The notes: generated from the sequence alone by a model not told the origin. Positions 16,388-25,294 are shown, counted from the stretch's first letter. The stretch: DNA of 64,000 bases from Sphingoaurantiacus capsulatus (GCF_042648405.1 NZ_JBHRXV010000010.1:124001-188000); one strand, 5' to 3'. Numbers and translations: made by a program.

Positions 16388-16956
16388 GGCTTCGACGACG
16401 ACACCGCGACGGCGCGCTTCGCCTTCATGTCGGCGAGGGCGGCGGTGACGTAGTTCTTCGCGCCCTTGATGTCGGCGACGTCGGCGGTCGGCTTGTCGTC
16501 GATGCCGCCCTGGTAGACGAGCTTGCCGGCGGGATCGACGATGTACATGTGCGGCGTCGTCTTCGCGGCGTAGGCGCGGCCGACCGCACCGCTGCCGTCG
16601 AGCAGGTAAGCGGCAGGTGCGGCGCCCTTCGCCTTGACGATCGCGTTGGCGCCGGCGCCATCGACCTGGCCTTGCTTGCCGGGCGCGCCCGAGTTGACGG
16701 TCAGCCACACGACGCCGTCCTTCGCGGCCGACTTCTGCAGCGCCTGCATGTTGCCGGCATAATGCTTCTTCACGAACGGACATTCGGCGTTGGTCCATTC
16801 GAGGACGACGGTCTTGCCCTTGAATTCCGACAGGCTGCGCGCCTTGCCGTTGCTGTCGGTAACCTTGAAGGCCGGGGCGGCCTGGCCGACCACCGGGTTG
16901 GCGACCGCCGGGGCGGCGAGGGCGATGGCGGCGGTGAGCGTGAGCATCTTGAGCAT
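16357..16956 (-). CDS. exported AhpC/TSA-type thioredoxin-fold protein
   Basis: A 199-residue protein with a signal peptide (LTLTAAIALAAPAVANP) and a redoxin domain: QAAPAFKVTDSNGKARSLSEFKGKT (in parts), then EWTNAECPFVKKHYAGNM with a single Cys in place of the CxxC of thioredoxins, and TTPHMYIVDPAGKLVYQGGIDD. A second Cys sits near the end (PYGCSVKYAG). It probably acts as a periplasmic thiol peroxidase or redox sensor. It lies 30 bp after the DsbD-like gene on the same strand. Confidence 0.82.
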   Translation of the reverse strand: MLKMLTLTAAIALAAPAVANPVVGQAAPAFKVTDSNGKARSLSEFKGKTVVLEWTNAECPFVKKHYAGNMQALQKSAAKDGVVWLTVNSGAPGKQGQVDGAGANAIVKAKGAAPAAYLLDGSGAVGRAYAAKTTPHMYIVDPAGKLVYQGGIDDKPTADVADIKGAKNYVTAALADMKAKRAVAVSSSKPYGCSVKYAG

Positions 16957-16986
16957 GTCTGGTTCCTTCGTTGGGGGGCTGAAGAA

Positions 16987-19062
16987 CTAGGCAACAAGTC
17001 CGGTTAGACGGTCGACGGTCAGGATTTGCGGAAGCTCTTCGACCGTGCCGTCGGGGCGGTAGAAGAGGTACAGGGGAATGCCGTTGCGACCGCGGCTTTC
17101 GAGGAAGGCGGCGATCACCGGGTCGGCGTTGGTCCAGTCGCCGACCAGCGTGGTGACGCCCGCCTTGTCGAAGGCGGCGGCGACATCGCTGCTGCCGAGC
17201 GCACCGCGCTCGTTGACCTTGCAGGTGATGCACCAATCGGCGGTGAAATAGACGAAGGTCGGCTTGCGCTCGGCGGTGAGCGACGCGAGCTTTTCGGGCG
17301 AGAAGGTTTCAGCGGCGAGGACGGCGTCGCTCGCCGCCTCGGCGCGCGTAGCCGTGACTGGGTTGACCAGCAGCACGGCGAACAGCGCGGCGGCAGCGAG
17401 GCCGAGCGGCGCGAAGTTGCGGCCCTCGCTACCCTGCCGGCGACCGAGCCACCACAGGGCGAGCCCGAGCAGCAGCGCGGCGGCAAGGCCCAAGGTCATG
17501 CCCTCAACCCCCGCCTGCCGGCCGAGCACCCAGGCAAGGCCCACGGCGGTCATGAACATCGGGATCGAGAGGATGCGGCGGAACTTGTCCATCCACGCGC
17601 CGGGCTTCGGCAGGCGGCGGCGCAGCGCGGGGACGAAGCCGAGCAGCAGGAAGGGCAGCGCGAGCCCGAAGCCGAGACCGGCGAACACCGCGAGCCCGAC
17701 GGCGGGCGGCAGCGCGATGGCGGCGCCGAGCGCGACGCCCATGAACGGGCCGGTGCAGGGCGTGGCGACGAAGGCGGCGAGCACGCCAGTCCAGAAGGCG
17801 CCGCCGGCGCCGCCCTTCTCGGCAAGCTTCGCGCCCGCGCCGCGGCCCGCGACATCGATCTCGTAAAGGCCGGCGAGGTTGAGGCCGATCGCGACCATCA
17901 GCAGGAACAGGAAGGCGATGACGCGCGGGTCCTGCAACTGGAACGCCCAGCCGACGCTGGCACCGGCGGCGCGCAGCGCCAGGATGAGCCCGCCGAGCGC
18001 GAGGCAGGTCAGCACGACGCCGGCGGTGTAGGCGAGCCCTTCGCGCCGCGCTTCGGCCTCCGAGGTCCCGCTGCGCGCGAGGCTCAGCGCCTTCAGGCTG
18101 AGGATCGGGAACACGCAGGGCATGATGTTGAGGAGCAGGCCGCCAGCGACCGCGGCGAGGAGGGCGAGGGCGGCGGTCTGGAAGGTGTTGCCTTCGCTGC
18201 TGCCCGGCGCCGCTGCCGCCGCGATCGGGGCGGTGCTGGCAGGCACATCGCCGAGCTTCGCGACGATCTCGAACGACAGCGGCTGGTCATAGCCTTCGAC
18301 GTCGAGCTTGAGGATGCCGGGCACTTCCTTGAGCTCGCGTGCGGCTTCCGCCGTGGTTTCGAGACGCAGCTTGTCGCCGGCGAGGCTGAAGCTCTGCGGC
18401 GCGGCGTAACCGATCGCGCCTTCGACGGCGGGGAAGAAGTGGCCGCCGGTAACCTTGGCAGCCTGCGCGAACGGTACGGCGAGCTGGAAGCGGTCGCCTT
18501 CGAACCTGAAAGTGACCGGCCAGTCGACGGCCTTGGGCAGCGCGGCGCGGGCGTCGGCGAAGCGCTTGTCCTGCGCCGGGTCGGCGGCGCCGTCGCCGGC
18601 GGTGAGGTCGAGCTTGAGGGTCGCGCCCTCGGGCACGCACAGCTCGTCGTCGCAGACCAGCCAGTCGAGCTTCACCGTGACCGGCACCGGCGCCCCCGGC
18701 GCAAGGCCGGCGGGCAGCGCGATCTCGGCGAGCAGCACGTTCTCGTGCGAGTAGACATGGTTCATCAGCCCGGCGACGACGAAGGTCTCGGGCGTCGGGT
18801 AGCGGAGTTCGCTGGCGGTGGCGCCCGGGGGGAGCGTCCACACCGCGCGAGTCGGCGCCCCGGCGTCGCCGGGGTTGACCCAATAGGTGTGCCACTCGGC
18901 GATCGGTTTCATCACCAGCCCGACGGTCAGCTTGCCGCCGGGGGCGGGGCGGGCGCTTTCGGCGACCAGCTCCACGCTGGTGTGCTCCAGCTTGGCGGAG
19001 GATTGCGCGGCTGCCGCGACGGGCAACAGGAGCAGGGCGAGAGCAGCGAACCAGCGGATCAT
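16987..19062 (-). CDS. DsbD/ScsB-family protein-disulfide reductase
   Basis: A 691-residue inner-membrane protein. Signal peptide, an N-terminal beta domain with a Cys pair (WLVCDDELCVPEG), eight predicted membrane helices including NIMPCVFPILSLKAL and ATPCTGPFMGVALG with the two reactive cysteines, then a C-terminal thioredoxin domain with YFTADWCITCKVNE. It carries electrons from cytoplasmic thioredoxin to periplasmic thiols. The ATG at 19062 is chosen because the signal peptide begins there. The periplasmic redoxin gene directly follows and may be a client. Confidence 0.9.
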   Translation of the reverse strand: MIRWFAALALLLLPVAAAAQSSAKLEHTSVELVAESARPAPGGKLTVGLVMKPIAEWHTYWVNPGDAGAPTRAVWTLPPGATASELRYPTPETFVVAGLMNHVYSHENVLLAEIALPAGLAPGAPVPVTVKLDWLVCDDELCVPEGATLKLDLTAGDGAADPAQDKRFADARAALPKAVDWPVTFRFEGDRFQLAVPFAQAAKVTGGHFFPAVEGAIGYAAPQSFSLAGDKLRLETTAEAARELKEVPGILKLDVEGYDQPLSFEIVAKLGDVPASTAPIAAAAAPGSSEGNTFQTAALALLAAVAGGLLLNIMPCVFPILSLKALSLARSGTSEAEARREGLAYTAGVVLTCLALGGLILALRAAGASVGWAFQLQDPRVIAFLFLLMVAIGLNLAGLYEIDVAGRGAGAKLAEKGGAGGAFWTGVLAAFVATPCTGPFMGVALGAAIALPPAVGLAVFAGLGFGLALPFLLLGFVPALRRRLPKPGAWMDKFRRILSIPMFMTAVGLAWVLGRQAGVEGMTLGLAAALLLGLALWWLGRRQGSEGRNFAPLGLAAAALFAVLLVNPVTATRAEAASDAVLAAETFSPEKLASLTAERKPTFVYFTADWCITCKVNERGALGSSDVAAAFDKAGVTTLVGDWTNADPVIAAFLESRGRNGIPLYLFYRPDGTVEELPQILTVDRLTGLVA

Positions 19063-19142
19063 GGCGATGGTTATAGCCGCCGGCCGCGGCCGCTCAAATG
19101 CGTCGCGTCGTCCGGTCGAGACAGGATGGCGATGGGCTGTCA

Positions 19143-20258
19143 TCACGCGCCCCAGGCTTCGCGGTAGACGCGCAGGAAATTGCCGCCGAACAGCTTCTCC
19201 AGCCGGGTGACCGACCAGCCGCGCCGGGCGAGCGCGGCGGCGAGGCGCTGGAAGCGGTCGACGCTGTTGTAGTCGGCGACGATCGGGAAGACGTCGGGGC
19301 CTTCGCCCGGAGCGGCGATACCTCGGCGCATGCGCTCCAGCGCCCATTCGCGGTTCGACTTGCGCGTCGCCTCGGTGATGACCGGCGGCAGCTGGCCGTT
19401 GTCGGTACCGATGCCGACATGATCCTCGCCCGCGACCTTGGCGACATGCTCGATGTGCCGGATGAGGTCGGCGCCGGTCGGCTGGCTGTCGAGTGTGAGG
19501 AACGGCATGAAATAGACGCCGACGACGCCGCCCTTCGCCGCGACGGCGCGGATCGTCTCGTCGGACGTGTTGCGCGGATGGTCGGTGAGCGCGCGGGCGG
19601 CGGTGTGGCTGATCACCAGCGGCCGTTTGGCGTGCGCCGTACCTTCGGCCATCGTGCGCGCGCCGCCGTGGCTGAGATCGAGCAGCAGCTTCTCCGCCTC
19701 GATCCGCTCGATGGTGGCGCGCCCCAATTTCGACAGGCCGGCGTTGTCGGGCTCGAGCGCGCCGTCGCCGGCGAGGTTGCGGTTGTTGTAGGTGAGCTGG
19801 ACGGTCATCACGCCGTCCGCCTTCAACTGCGCGAGCCGGTCGAGCTCGGGCCCGACCATCACGCTGTCCTGCGTGCCGAGCAGCACCGCGAACCGGCCGT
19901 CGCGCTTGGCGCTGAGGATGTCGGCGGTGGTGCGCACCAGCCGCAGCCGGTCGGGGTTGGCGGCAAGTTCATCCTTATGCTCGGCGATCTTCTTCAGATA
20001 CTCGCCCCAAGGATCGGCGATATTGCCGACCGGAAAGACGCTGTCGCGGATCATGGTGATGCCGGTGGCTCGCGTTTCCAACCACGCCCGGTCGCTCAGC
20101 CGGCGCGTGCCACCGGGGCTATAGGGATCTTTCACGCTGCCCAGCGCGTCGATGATGATGGCGCGGTCGTACCAGGCCGGATCACCTTTCGCCAAACCGG
20201 GCCGCGCCATCGCGGCCGCCGCGGCTCCCAAGATCATCGTCCGTCGGTCCACGCGCAT
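19143..20258 (-). CDS. M19 membrane-dipeptidase-family protein with altered metal ligands
   Basis: A 371-residue exported protein (Tat-like start MRVDRRTMILGAAAAAMA). Family landmarks are LLLDLSHGGARTM, LVISHTAARALTDHPRN and VGIGTDNG, which hold the two zinc histidines and a catalytic-region Asp. The first HxD motif is absent (IIIDALGSVKD) and the bridging Glu segment reads LLGTQDSVMVG. The fold is preserved but a normal binuclear zinc site looks unlikely, so dipeptidase activity is uncertain. Confidence 0.83.
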   Translation of the reverse strand: MRVDRRTMILGAAAAAMARPGLAKGDPAWYDRAIIIDALGSVKDPYSPGGTRRLSDRAWLETRATGITMIRDSVFPVGNIADPWGEYLKKIAEHKDELAANPDRLRLVRTTADILSAKRDGRFAVLLGTQDSVMVGPELDRLAQLKADGVMTVQLTYNNRNLAGDGALEPDNAGLSKLGRATIERIEAEKLLLDLSHGGARTMAEGTAHAKRPLVISHTAARALTDHPRNTSDETIRAVAAKGGVVGVYFMPFLTLDSQPTGADLIRHIEHVAKVAGEDHVGIGTDNGQLPPVITEATRKSNREWALERMRRGIAAPGEGPDVFPIVADYNSVDRFQRLAAALARRGWSVTRLEKLFGGNFLRVYREAWGA

Positions 20259-20391
20259 GTCGCCCTTCCAAAAGCGGTCGGCAGCACGATAGCCCGGTCT
20301 TTCCGAATTCCCTAAGTGCCGGAGGTCGCTCGGCCGAACCGTGACTTTCGGCCTATGGCGGGGGTTCCCCGGCTATGGCAGCATCGCCCGC

Positions 20392-21540
20392 ATGGCTCGG
20401 CAGATCACAAATCACCGTCACTGGTTCTTCTGCGTCGGCGCGCTGGCGCTGTGGCTCGCGCAGGGCTGGCCGGTTCTCGAAGCGCTCGCAAACGGCGGGA
20501 AAATCCGCGGGGTGCCAGTGCCTGACCTTTGGCTGGTCCCCTTCCTGATATTCGGCGCGACCGTCCTCGCCGCGATGACGTTGAGGTTGCGCGCGAGCTT
20601 CCAGTGGGCGCTGTTGTCGATCGAACTTGCCGCTGTCCTGGCGATGGCGGCGATCGTTCAGTGGGCCGGCATGTCGGCCTTTCTCGCGATCATCGCGTGG
20701 CAGGCGGCGCTGGTTACCTCGCCGGGCAAGGCGATCGGCTGGGCGGTGTTTCAGACGTTGGCGCTGATCGGCGCGCTGGCGCTGACGGCCAATCCCGACC
20801 TGTGCTGGGTGATCACCAAATCGTTCGCGCTGCAACTGCTCCTCGTCTTCACCGCACAGGCGGTGCAGCGCGAGGCGGAGTCGGCGCGCGCGCTGGCCGA
20901 GACCAACCGCCAGTTGCGGGCCGCGCAGGCGATCATCGCCAACACGGTGCGCGATGCCGAGCGGCTGCGCATCTCGCGCGAGCTTCACGATGCCTGGGGC
21001 CACGAGCTGACCGCACTCGGGCTGCAGCTCGAAATCGCCAGCCATGTCGTCGAGCCGGGGCGGGGCAACGATCATGTCGTACAGGCCAAGGGCCTGGCCC
21101 GTTCGCTCCTCGCCAAGGTCCGCGACGTGGTTTCGACGCTTCGCGATACCGAGCACAGCGACCTGAGGGATGCGCTGGACGCGCTCGCCCACAGCGTTCC
21201 AAGCCCGGCGGTGCATGTCGAGATGGCGTCCGGCGTGCAGGTCGGCCCCGAGCAGGCGCACGCGCTCATCCGCTGCGCGCAGGAGGCGGTGACCAACGCC
21301 GTCCGCCATTCCAGCGCCGCGAACCTGTGGCTTCAGGTCACCGCGGACCGCGACGGCGTGCGCCTGGTCGCGCACAACGACGGCACCGCGCGGCGCGCAG
21401 CGGCGGCACCCGGCAATGGCTTGGTCGGCATGCGCGAGCGCATCGAGACCTTGGGCGGGCGGTTGGCGGTGCGGATGGAGGCCGGCATCGGCTTCACTGT
21501 CGACGCCTGGCTGCCGTCGAGCACGCCCCGCACCGCATGA
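20392..21540 (+). CDS. NarL/DesK-type sensor histidine kinase
   Basis: A 382-residue kinase. Five or six membrane helices fill residues about 10-155, followed by a short coiled coil and a HisKA_3 dimerisation domain with the phosphoacceptor His in ERLRISRELHDAWGHELTA, then an HATPase domain with the N-box CAQEAVTNAVRHSSA and the G-box GNGLVGMRERIETLGG. The start is uncertain: ATG 20392 lacks a clear ribosome-binding site and an in-frame GTG exists at 20341. The response regulator follows 10 bp downstream. Confidence 0.9.
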   Translation: MARQITNHRHWFFCVGALALWLAQGWPVLEALANGGKIRGVPVPDLWLVPFLIFGATVLAAMTLRLRASFQWALLSIELAAVLAMAAIVQWAGMSAFLAIIAWQAALVTSPGKAIGWAVFQTLALIGALALTANPDLCWVITKSFALQLLLVFTAQAVQREAESARALAETNRQLRAAQAIIANTVRDAERLRISRELHDAWGHELTALGLQLEIASHVVEPGRGNDHVVQAKGLARSLLAKVRDVVSTLRDTEHSDLRDALDALAHSVPSPAVHVEMASGVQVGPEQAHALIRCAQEAVTNAVRHSSAANLWLQVTADRDGVRLVAHNDGTARRAAAAPGNGLVGMRERIETLGGRLAVRMEAGIGFTVDAWLPSSTPRTA

Positions 21541-21550
21541 TTCTGGCCGC

Positions 21551-22192
21551 ATGATCCGCGTCGTCCTCGTCGACGACCAGACGCTGGTGCGCCGGGGAAT
21601 AGGCGGCTTGCTCGAACTGGTGCCCGACATCGAGGTCGTTGGTGAGGCGAGCGACGGCGAGGAAGCGCTCGCCGTGGTGCCGGTGCTGAAGCCCGACGTG
21701 CTGCTGCTCGATGTCCGCATGCCGCGGATGAGCGGCATCGCCGTACTCGACGCGCTGCGGTCGGCAAACGCACTGCCGCCCACATTGGTGCTGACCACCT
21801 TCGACGATGGCGACGCGGCGATCGCCGCGATCAAGGCCGGGGCGAAGGGACTAATGCTGAAGGATGTGTCGCTCGACGATCTAGCGGGCGCGATCCGCGC
21901 GCTGGCGAGCGGGCAGACGGCGTTTCAGCCGGCGATGACCGACAGCCTGATGGCGGCGCTGCAGCGGACGCCGGCGTCAGCGGACAGCTACGTCAGCGAG
22001 CCGCTGACCGGGCGCGAGAAGGAAGTGCTACACCTGATCTGCGCCGGCTACAGCAACAAGGAGATCGCCGACCTGCTGTCGCTCGCGGAAGGGACGGTGA
22101 AGAATCATGTCTCCAACCTGCTGTTGAAGCTCGACGCCCGCGACCGGACGCGGGCGGCGTTGAAGGCGCTTCAACAGGGCCATTTGAGCTAA
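21551..22192 (+). CDS. NarL/FixJ-type response regulator
   Basis: A 213-residue two-domain regulator. The receiver domain has VDDQ, the phosphoacceptor Asp in LLLDVRMPRMSG, the conserved Thr (LTTFDDG) and Lys (LMLKDVS). The LuxR-type helix-turn-helix is LTGREKEVLHLICAGYSNKE to TVKNHVSNLLLKL. It pairs with the DesK-like kinase just upstream; targets are unknown. Confidence 0.94.
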   Translation: MIRVVLVDDQTLVRRGIGGLLELVPDIEVVGEASDGEEALAVVPVLKPDVLLLDVRMPRMSGIAVLDALRSANALPPTLVLTTFDDGDAAIAAIKAGAKGLMLKDVSLDDLAGAIRALASGQTAFQPAMTDSLMAALQRTPASADSYVSEPLTGREKEVLHLICAGYSNKEIADLLSLAEGTVKNHVSNLLLKLDARDRTRAALKALQQGHLS

Positions 22193-22204
22193 GGCGCAAA
22201 GAAG

Positions 22205-22232
22205 AAGGGCCAGGGATCGCTCCCCGGCCCTT
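22205..22232 (-). terminator. Terminator after rpsI, shared with the convergent regulator gene
   Basis: AAGGGCC at 22205-22211 pairs with GGCCCTT at 22226-22232, with further pairing inside. On the minus strand the stem is followed by a pyrimidine tract CTTCTTCTTT; on the plus strand only by TTTG. Confidence 0.7.
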
Positions 22233-22255
22233 TGATCTGGCGAATGCCTGTCCGC

Positions 22256-22771
22256 TTAGCGCTTCGAGAACTGGAAGCTGCGACGCGCCTTGGCGCGGCC
22301 GTACTTCTTACGCTCGACGACGCGCGGGTCGCGGGTCAGGAAGCCGGCCTGCTTGACGACGGTGCGAAGCGTCGGCTCGTAGCGGGTCAGCGCCTGGGCG
22401 ATGCCGTGCTTCACCGCACCGGCCTGGCCCGAGAGGCCGCCGCCCGAAACGGTGGCGATCACGTCGTACTGGCCAACGCGGCCGGCGATGTCGAACGGCT
22501 GGTTGATGACGAGACGCAGCGTCGGGCGCGCGAAATACACCGTCTGGTCACGACCGTTGACGATGATCTGGCCGGTGCCCGGCTTCACCCACACGCGGGC
22601 GACAGCGTCCTTGCGCTTGCCGGTGGCATAGGCCCGGCCCTGCGCGTCGATCTGCTGCTCGCGGAGCGGCGCGGTCGAAACCGGCGCGCCGGCGTCGACG
22701 TTGCCCGGGTTCGCCACAACGGCGCCCTGCAGGTCGGCGAGGTCGCTCAGCGACTGGCGATTGTCTTCCAT
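22256..22771 (-). CDS. rpsI: 30S ribosomal protein S9
   Basis: A 171-residue S9. The conserved core starts at GRAYATGKRKDAVARVW and ends with the invariant ARRSFQFSKR. About 45 residues precede the core (E. coli S9 is 130 residues), an extension I associate with sphingomonads and other alphaproteobacteria. The ATG shares its A with the rplM stop (TAATG), so the two are coupled. Confidence 0.97.
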   Translation of the reverse strand: MEDNRQSLSDLADLQGAVVANPGNVDAGAPVSTAPLREQQIDAQGRAYATGKRKDAVARVWVKPGTGQIIVNGRDQTVYFARPTLRLVINQPFDIAGRVGQYDVIATVSGGGLSGQAGAVKHGIAQALTRYEPTLRTVVKQAGFLTRDPRVVERKKYGRAKARRSFQFSKR

Positions 22772-23238
22772 TACGCGCCCACCTTGTTCTTGCGGTTCAT
22801 GGCAGCGACGTCGAGAACCTCGGGGTTCTGCGCCGTGTGCGGATGCTCGGTGCCCTTGAAGATGCGCAGGTTGCGCATCTGCTGACGGCCGAGCGGGCCG
22901 CGCGGGACCATGCGCTCGACAGCCTTCTCGAGCACGCGCTCGGGGAAGCGGCCGTCCAGCACCTTGTCGGCGCGGACTTCCTTGATGCCGCCCGGGTAGC
23001 CGGTGTGGCGATAATACACTTTCTGCGTCAGCTTGCGGCCGGTGAAGCGCACCTTGTCCGCGTTGATGACGATGATGTTGTCACCGCAATCGACGTGGGG
23101 GGTGTAGATGGCCTTGTGCTTGCCACGCAGACGGTTGGCGATGATTGAGGCCAGACGACCGACGACGAGACCCTCGGCGTCGATCAGCAGCCACTTCTTC
23201 TCAACCTCGGCGGGCTTCGCCGATACGGTCGTTTTCAT
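22771..23238 (-). CDS. rplM: 50S ribosomal protein L13
   Basis: A 155-residue L13: KKWLLIDAEGLVVGRLASI, GDNIIVINADKVRFTGRK and MVPRGPLGRQQMRNLRIFKG are standard. It is the first gene of the rplM-rpsI operon. Confidence 0.97.
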   Translation of the reverse strand: MKTTVSAKPAEVEKKWLLIDAEGLVVGRLASIIANRLRGKHKAIYTPHVDCGDNIIVINADKVRFTGRKLTQKVYYRHTGYPGGIKEVRADKVLDGRFPERVLEKAVERMVPRGPLGRQQMRNLRIFKGTEHPHTAQNPEVLDVAAMNRKNKVGA

Positions 23239-23294
23239 GGTATCCTCATCGGAAACTAAAAACCGGCGGGCGAGGCCACACCGGAACGCGGCGT

Positions 23295-23323
23295 CATATG
23301 AAGCTGGAGCGCCGCCGGGTCAA
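23295..23323 (-). promoter_or_regulatory. Sigma-70-type promoter for rplM-rpsI
   Basis: On the minus strand, TTGACC (23323-23318) is followed after exactly 17 bp by CATATG (23300-23295), about 57 bp before the rplM start. The -35 is a five-of-six match; the -10 is weaker. Confidence 0.6.
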
Positions 23324-23343
23324 GGAAAACCGCGCTTTTGGAC

Positions 23344-23363
23344 GGTGGTATTATAATACCACC
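23344..23363. promoter_or_regulatory. Perfect 20-bp palindrome across the ctaA stop codon
   Basis: GGTGGTATTA is followed directly by its reverse complement TAATACCACC. The ctaA stop codon lies inside it, and it is about 20 bp upstream of the rplM -35. No U-tract follows on either strand, so it suits an operator or an mRNA 3' end hairpin better than an intrinsic terminator. Confidence 0.5.
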
Positions 23364-24388
23364 GGTTTGCGCGTCGCCCAATGCGCGGCCCAGATTGTCG
23401 CAGCCAATAGCACCGCCGCGCCCGCCTGATGCGCGACACCGAGCACGATGTTGACGCCCGACAGCAAGGTGGCGACGCCGAGGGCGAACTGCAGCAGCAC
23501 CGCGCCGCCGAGCGCCAGCGCGCGGCTGCCGGCGCCGGCCTTCCACAGCTTGCCCGCGACGTGCAGCGCGAACAGCGCGACGACGATGGCGAGGCTGCGG
23601 TGGATGAATTGTGTCACCACGGGGTCGTTGATCAAATTGGCGAGCGCCTCGCGCACCGCTTCGGCGACATGCGGCGGCATGACATGGTCGCCCATCAGCG
23701 GCCAGGTGTTGAAAGCATAGCCGCCGTTGAGCCCGGCGACGAACGCGCCCCAGACGATCTGCACGAACAGCAAGGGCAGGAACCAGCGCACCCAGCCTGA
23801 CGGCCGCGGCGCGGCAGGCGGGGCGGGATCGCGGAGATCGAGCGCGGTCCAGATCAGTCCCGCGAAGATCAGAAGGGCGAGGGTAAGGTGCGTCGCCAGC
23901 CGGTCGTGCGCCACATCCGGGCGGTCGATCAGGCCGGAGGCGACCATCCACCAGCCGACGAAGCCCTGCAGCCCGCCGAGGATGAGCAGCCCGGTCAGCC
24001 GTGGGCCGTAGCCGGACGGGATCGCGCGGCGGACGGCGAACCACAGCAGCGGCAGCGCGAAGGCGACGCCGATCAGGCGGCCGAGCAGCCGGTGCAGATA
24101 TTCCCAGAAGAAGATCGACTTGAATTCGCCGAGGCTCATGCCCCGGTTGACCTTCTGATATTCGGGATAGGCCTTGTAGGCCTCGAACTCGGCCTGCCAC
24201 TGCGCGTCGTTCAAGGGCGGGACGACGCCGCTGATCGGCTCCCAGCGCACCATCGACAGGCCGGATTCGGTGAGGCGGGTGATGCCGCCGATCACCACCA
24301 TGAGAAAGACGAGGCCCGCGACGGCGAGCAGCCAGGCGGAAATGGCGCGTGGGCGCGCATTCGGGGCGGGGTGGGCGAGCGTGGCCAT
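23351..24388 (-). CDS. ctaA: COX15/CtaA heme A synthase
   Basis: A 345-residue membrane protein with eight helices. Heme-ligand histidines appear in FFWEYLHRLLGR, HDRLATHLTLAL, FIHRSLAIVVAL and LGVAHQAGAAV. It oxidises heme O to heme A for aa3-type cytochrome oxidase. Transcription reads toward rplM; the gap of 112 bp contains the rplM promoter. Confidence 0.94.
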   Translation of the reverse strand: MATLAHPAPNARPRAISAWLLAVAGLVFLMVVIGGITRLTESGLSMVRWEPISGVVPPLNDAQWQAEFEAYKAYPEYQKVNRGMSLGEFKSIFFWEYLHRLLGRLIGVAFALPLLWFAVRRAIPSGYGPRLTGLLILGGLQGFVGWWMVASGLIDRPDVAHDRLATHLTLALLIFAGLIWTALDLRDPAPPAAPRPSGWVRWFLPLLFVQIVWGAFVAGLNGGYAFNTWPLMGDHVMPPHVAEAVREALANLINDPVVTQFIHRSLAIVVALFALHVAGKLWKAGAGSRALALGGAVLLQFALGVATLLSGVNIVLGVAHQAGAAVLLAATIWAAHWATRKPVVL

Positions 24389-24464
24389 GGCGCCCGCCTA
24401 TGCCAGAGCCGCGCCGCCTGCGCCAATCGGGCAGGCAGTCGCGGCTCCGGCCAGGATTTGACGA

Positions 24465-24812
24465 CTAGGCGCCCGGCGGCGGGGGCGTGGTGCTGTCCGG
24501 GATATTCGGGTCGCCGGTCGGCTCCATGGTCGGCGGCGGCATCGTGCTGTCGACCGGTGTGCCGCCGGTGGGCGAGGTCGGCGCCCCCGACGAGCCGCTG
24601 GTGCCGGTCGAATTCGGCGCGGCGGCCCCGCTGCCCGCGTCGCCGGGCGTGCCGCCGGTGTCACCCATCATGTTGCCGGCGCCCGTCGTATCGGTCGCGA
24701 GGCCCGGATCGGTGTCGGTTGTGTCGGTGGTGGTGTCGGCTTCGTTGCCATTGCCGCAAGCGGCGAGGCCAAGCGTCGCTGCGATGGCGATCATCGGAAT
24801 GGAAAGGCGCAT
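24465..24812 (-). CDS. small Pro/Thr-rich lipoprotein (paralogue 1)
   Basis: A 115-residue protein with a lipobox (LGLAACGNG) followed by a low-complexity Asp/Thr/Gly/Pro tail ending PDSTTPPPPGA. GGAG lies 8 bp before the ATG at 24812; an in-frame GTG at 24821 is less well placed. It is clearly related to the next gene upstream (same MRL-IPMIA-AATLGL start, PVDST, PPP-MEPT), so the pair arose by tandem duplication. It is probably anchored in the outer membrane; function unknown. Confidence 0.65.
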   Translation of the reverse strand: MRLSIPMIAIAATLGLAACGNGNEADTTTDTTDTDPGLATDTTGAGNMMGDTGGTPGDAGSGAAAPNSTGTSGSSGAPTSPTGGTPVDSTMPPPTMEPTGDPNIPDSTTPPPPGA

Positions 24813-24869
24813 GATGCTCACTCCATATGGTTTTTGTTGTTAGACGGGCGACCTACAGACCGCTCGAGC

Positions 24870-25190
24870 TTAATTGCCCGGCGGCGGGGCGGCCGGCGCG
24901 GTCGGGTCGCTGGTCGTCGTCGGCTCCATCGGCGGCGGCGCCGTCGTGCTGTCGACTGGTGTGCCGGTGGCCGGTGTAACCGGCGCAACGGGCGCGTCGG
25001 TGGTCATGGCGCCGGGATCGCCGGTCATCGTGCCGGTGTCGGTGGCCATCGCGTCGGTGGCGGGATCAGGGGCGAGGCCCGGATCGGTCGCCGTCGTTTC
25101 TGCGGTGCTGGTGTCGGCTTCGCCGCCGCCACCGCAGGCGGTGAGACCGAGCGTGGCCGCGACAGCGATCATGGGAATGGCAAGGCGCAT
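24870..25190 (-). CDS. small Pro/Thr-rich lipoprotein (paralogue 2)
   Basis: A 106-residue relative of the preceding lipoprotein, with lipobox LGLTACGGG and a tail ending PTAPAAPPPGN. A GGAG ribosome-binding site precedes the ATG. The two copies share the signal sequence and the PVDST segment but differ in the spacer repeats. Confidence 0.65.
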   Translation of the reverse strand: MRLAIPMIAVAATLGLTACGGGGEADTSTAETTATDPGLAPDPATDAMATDTGTMTGDPGAMTTDAPVAPVTPATGTPVDSTTAPPPMEPTTTSDPTAPAAPPPGN

Positions 25191-25294
25191 GGACCTGACT
25201 CCTTCATTGTTCTTTTGCGGAACAATGGGGAACTGGTGGTCGAAGCGCCGGTTCCGGCCGGTTCGACGAACGCCGCTTATGCTGCGATGCGCCG

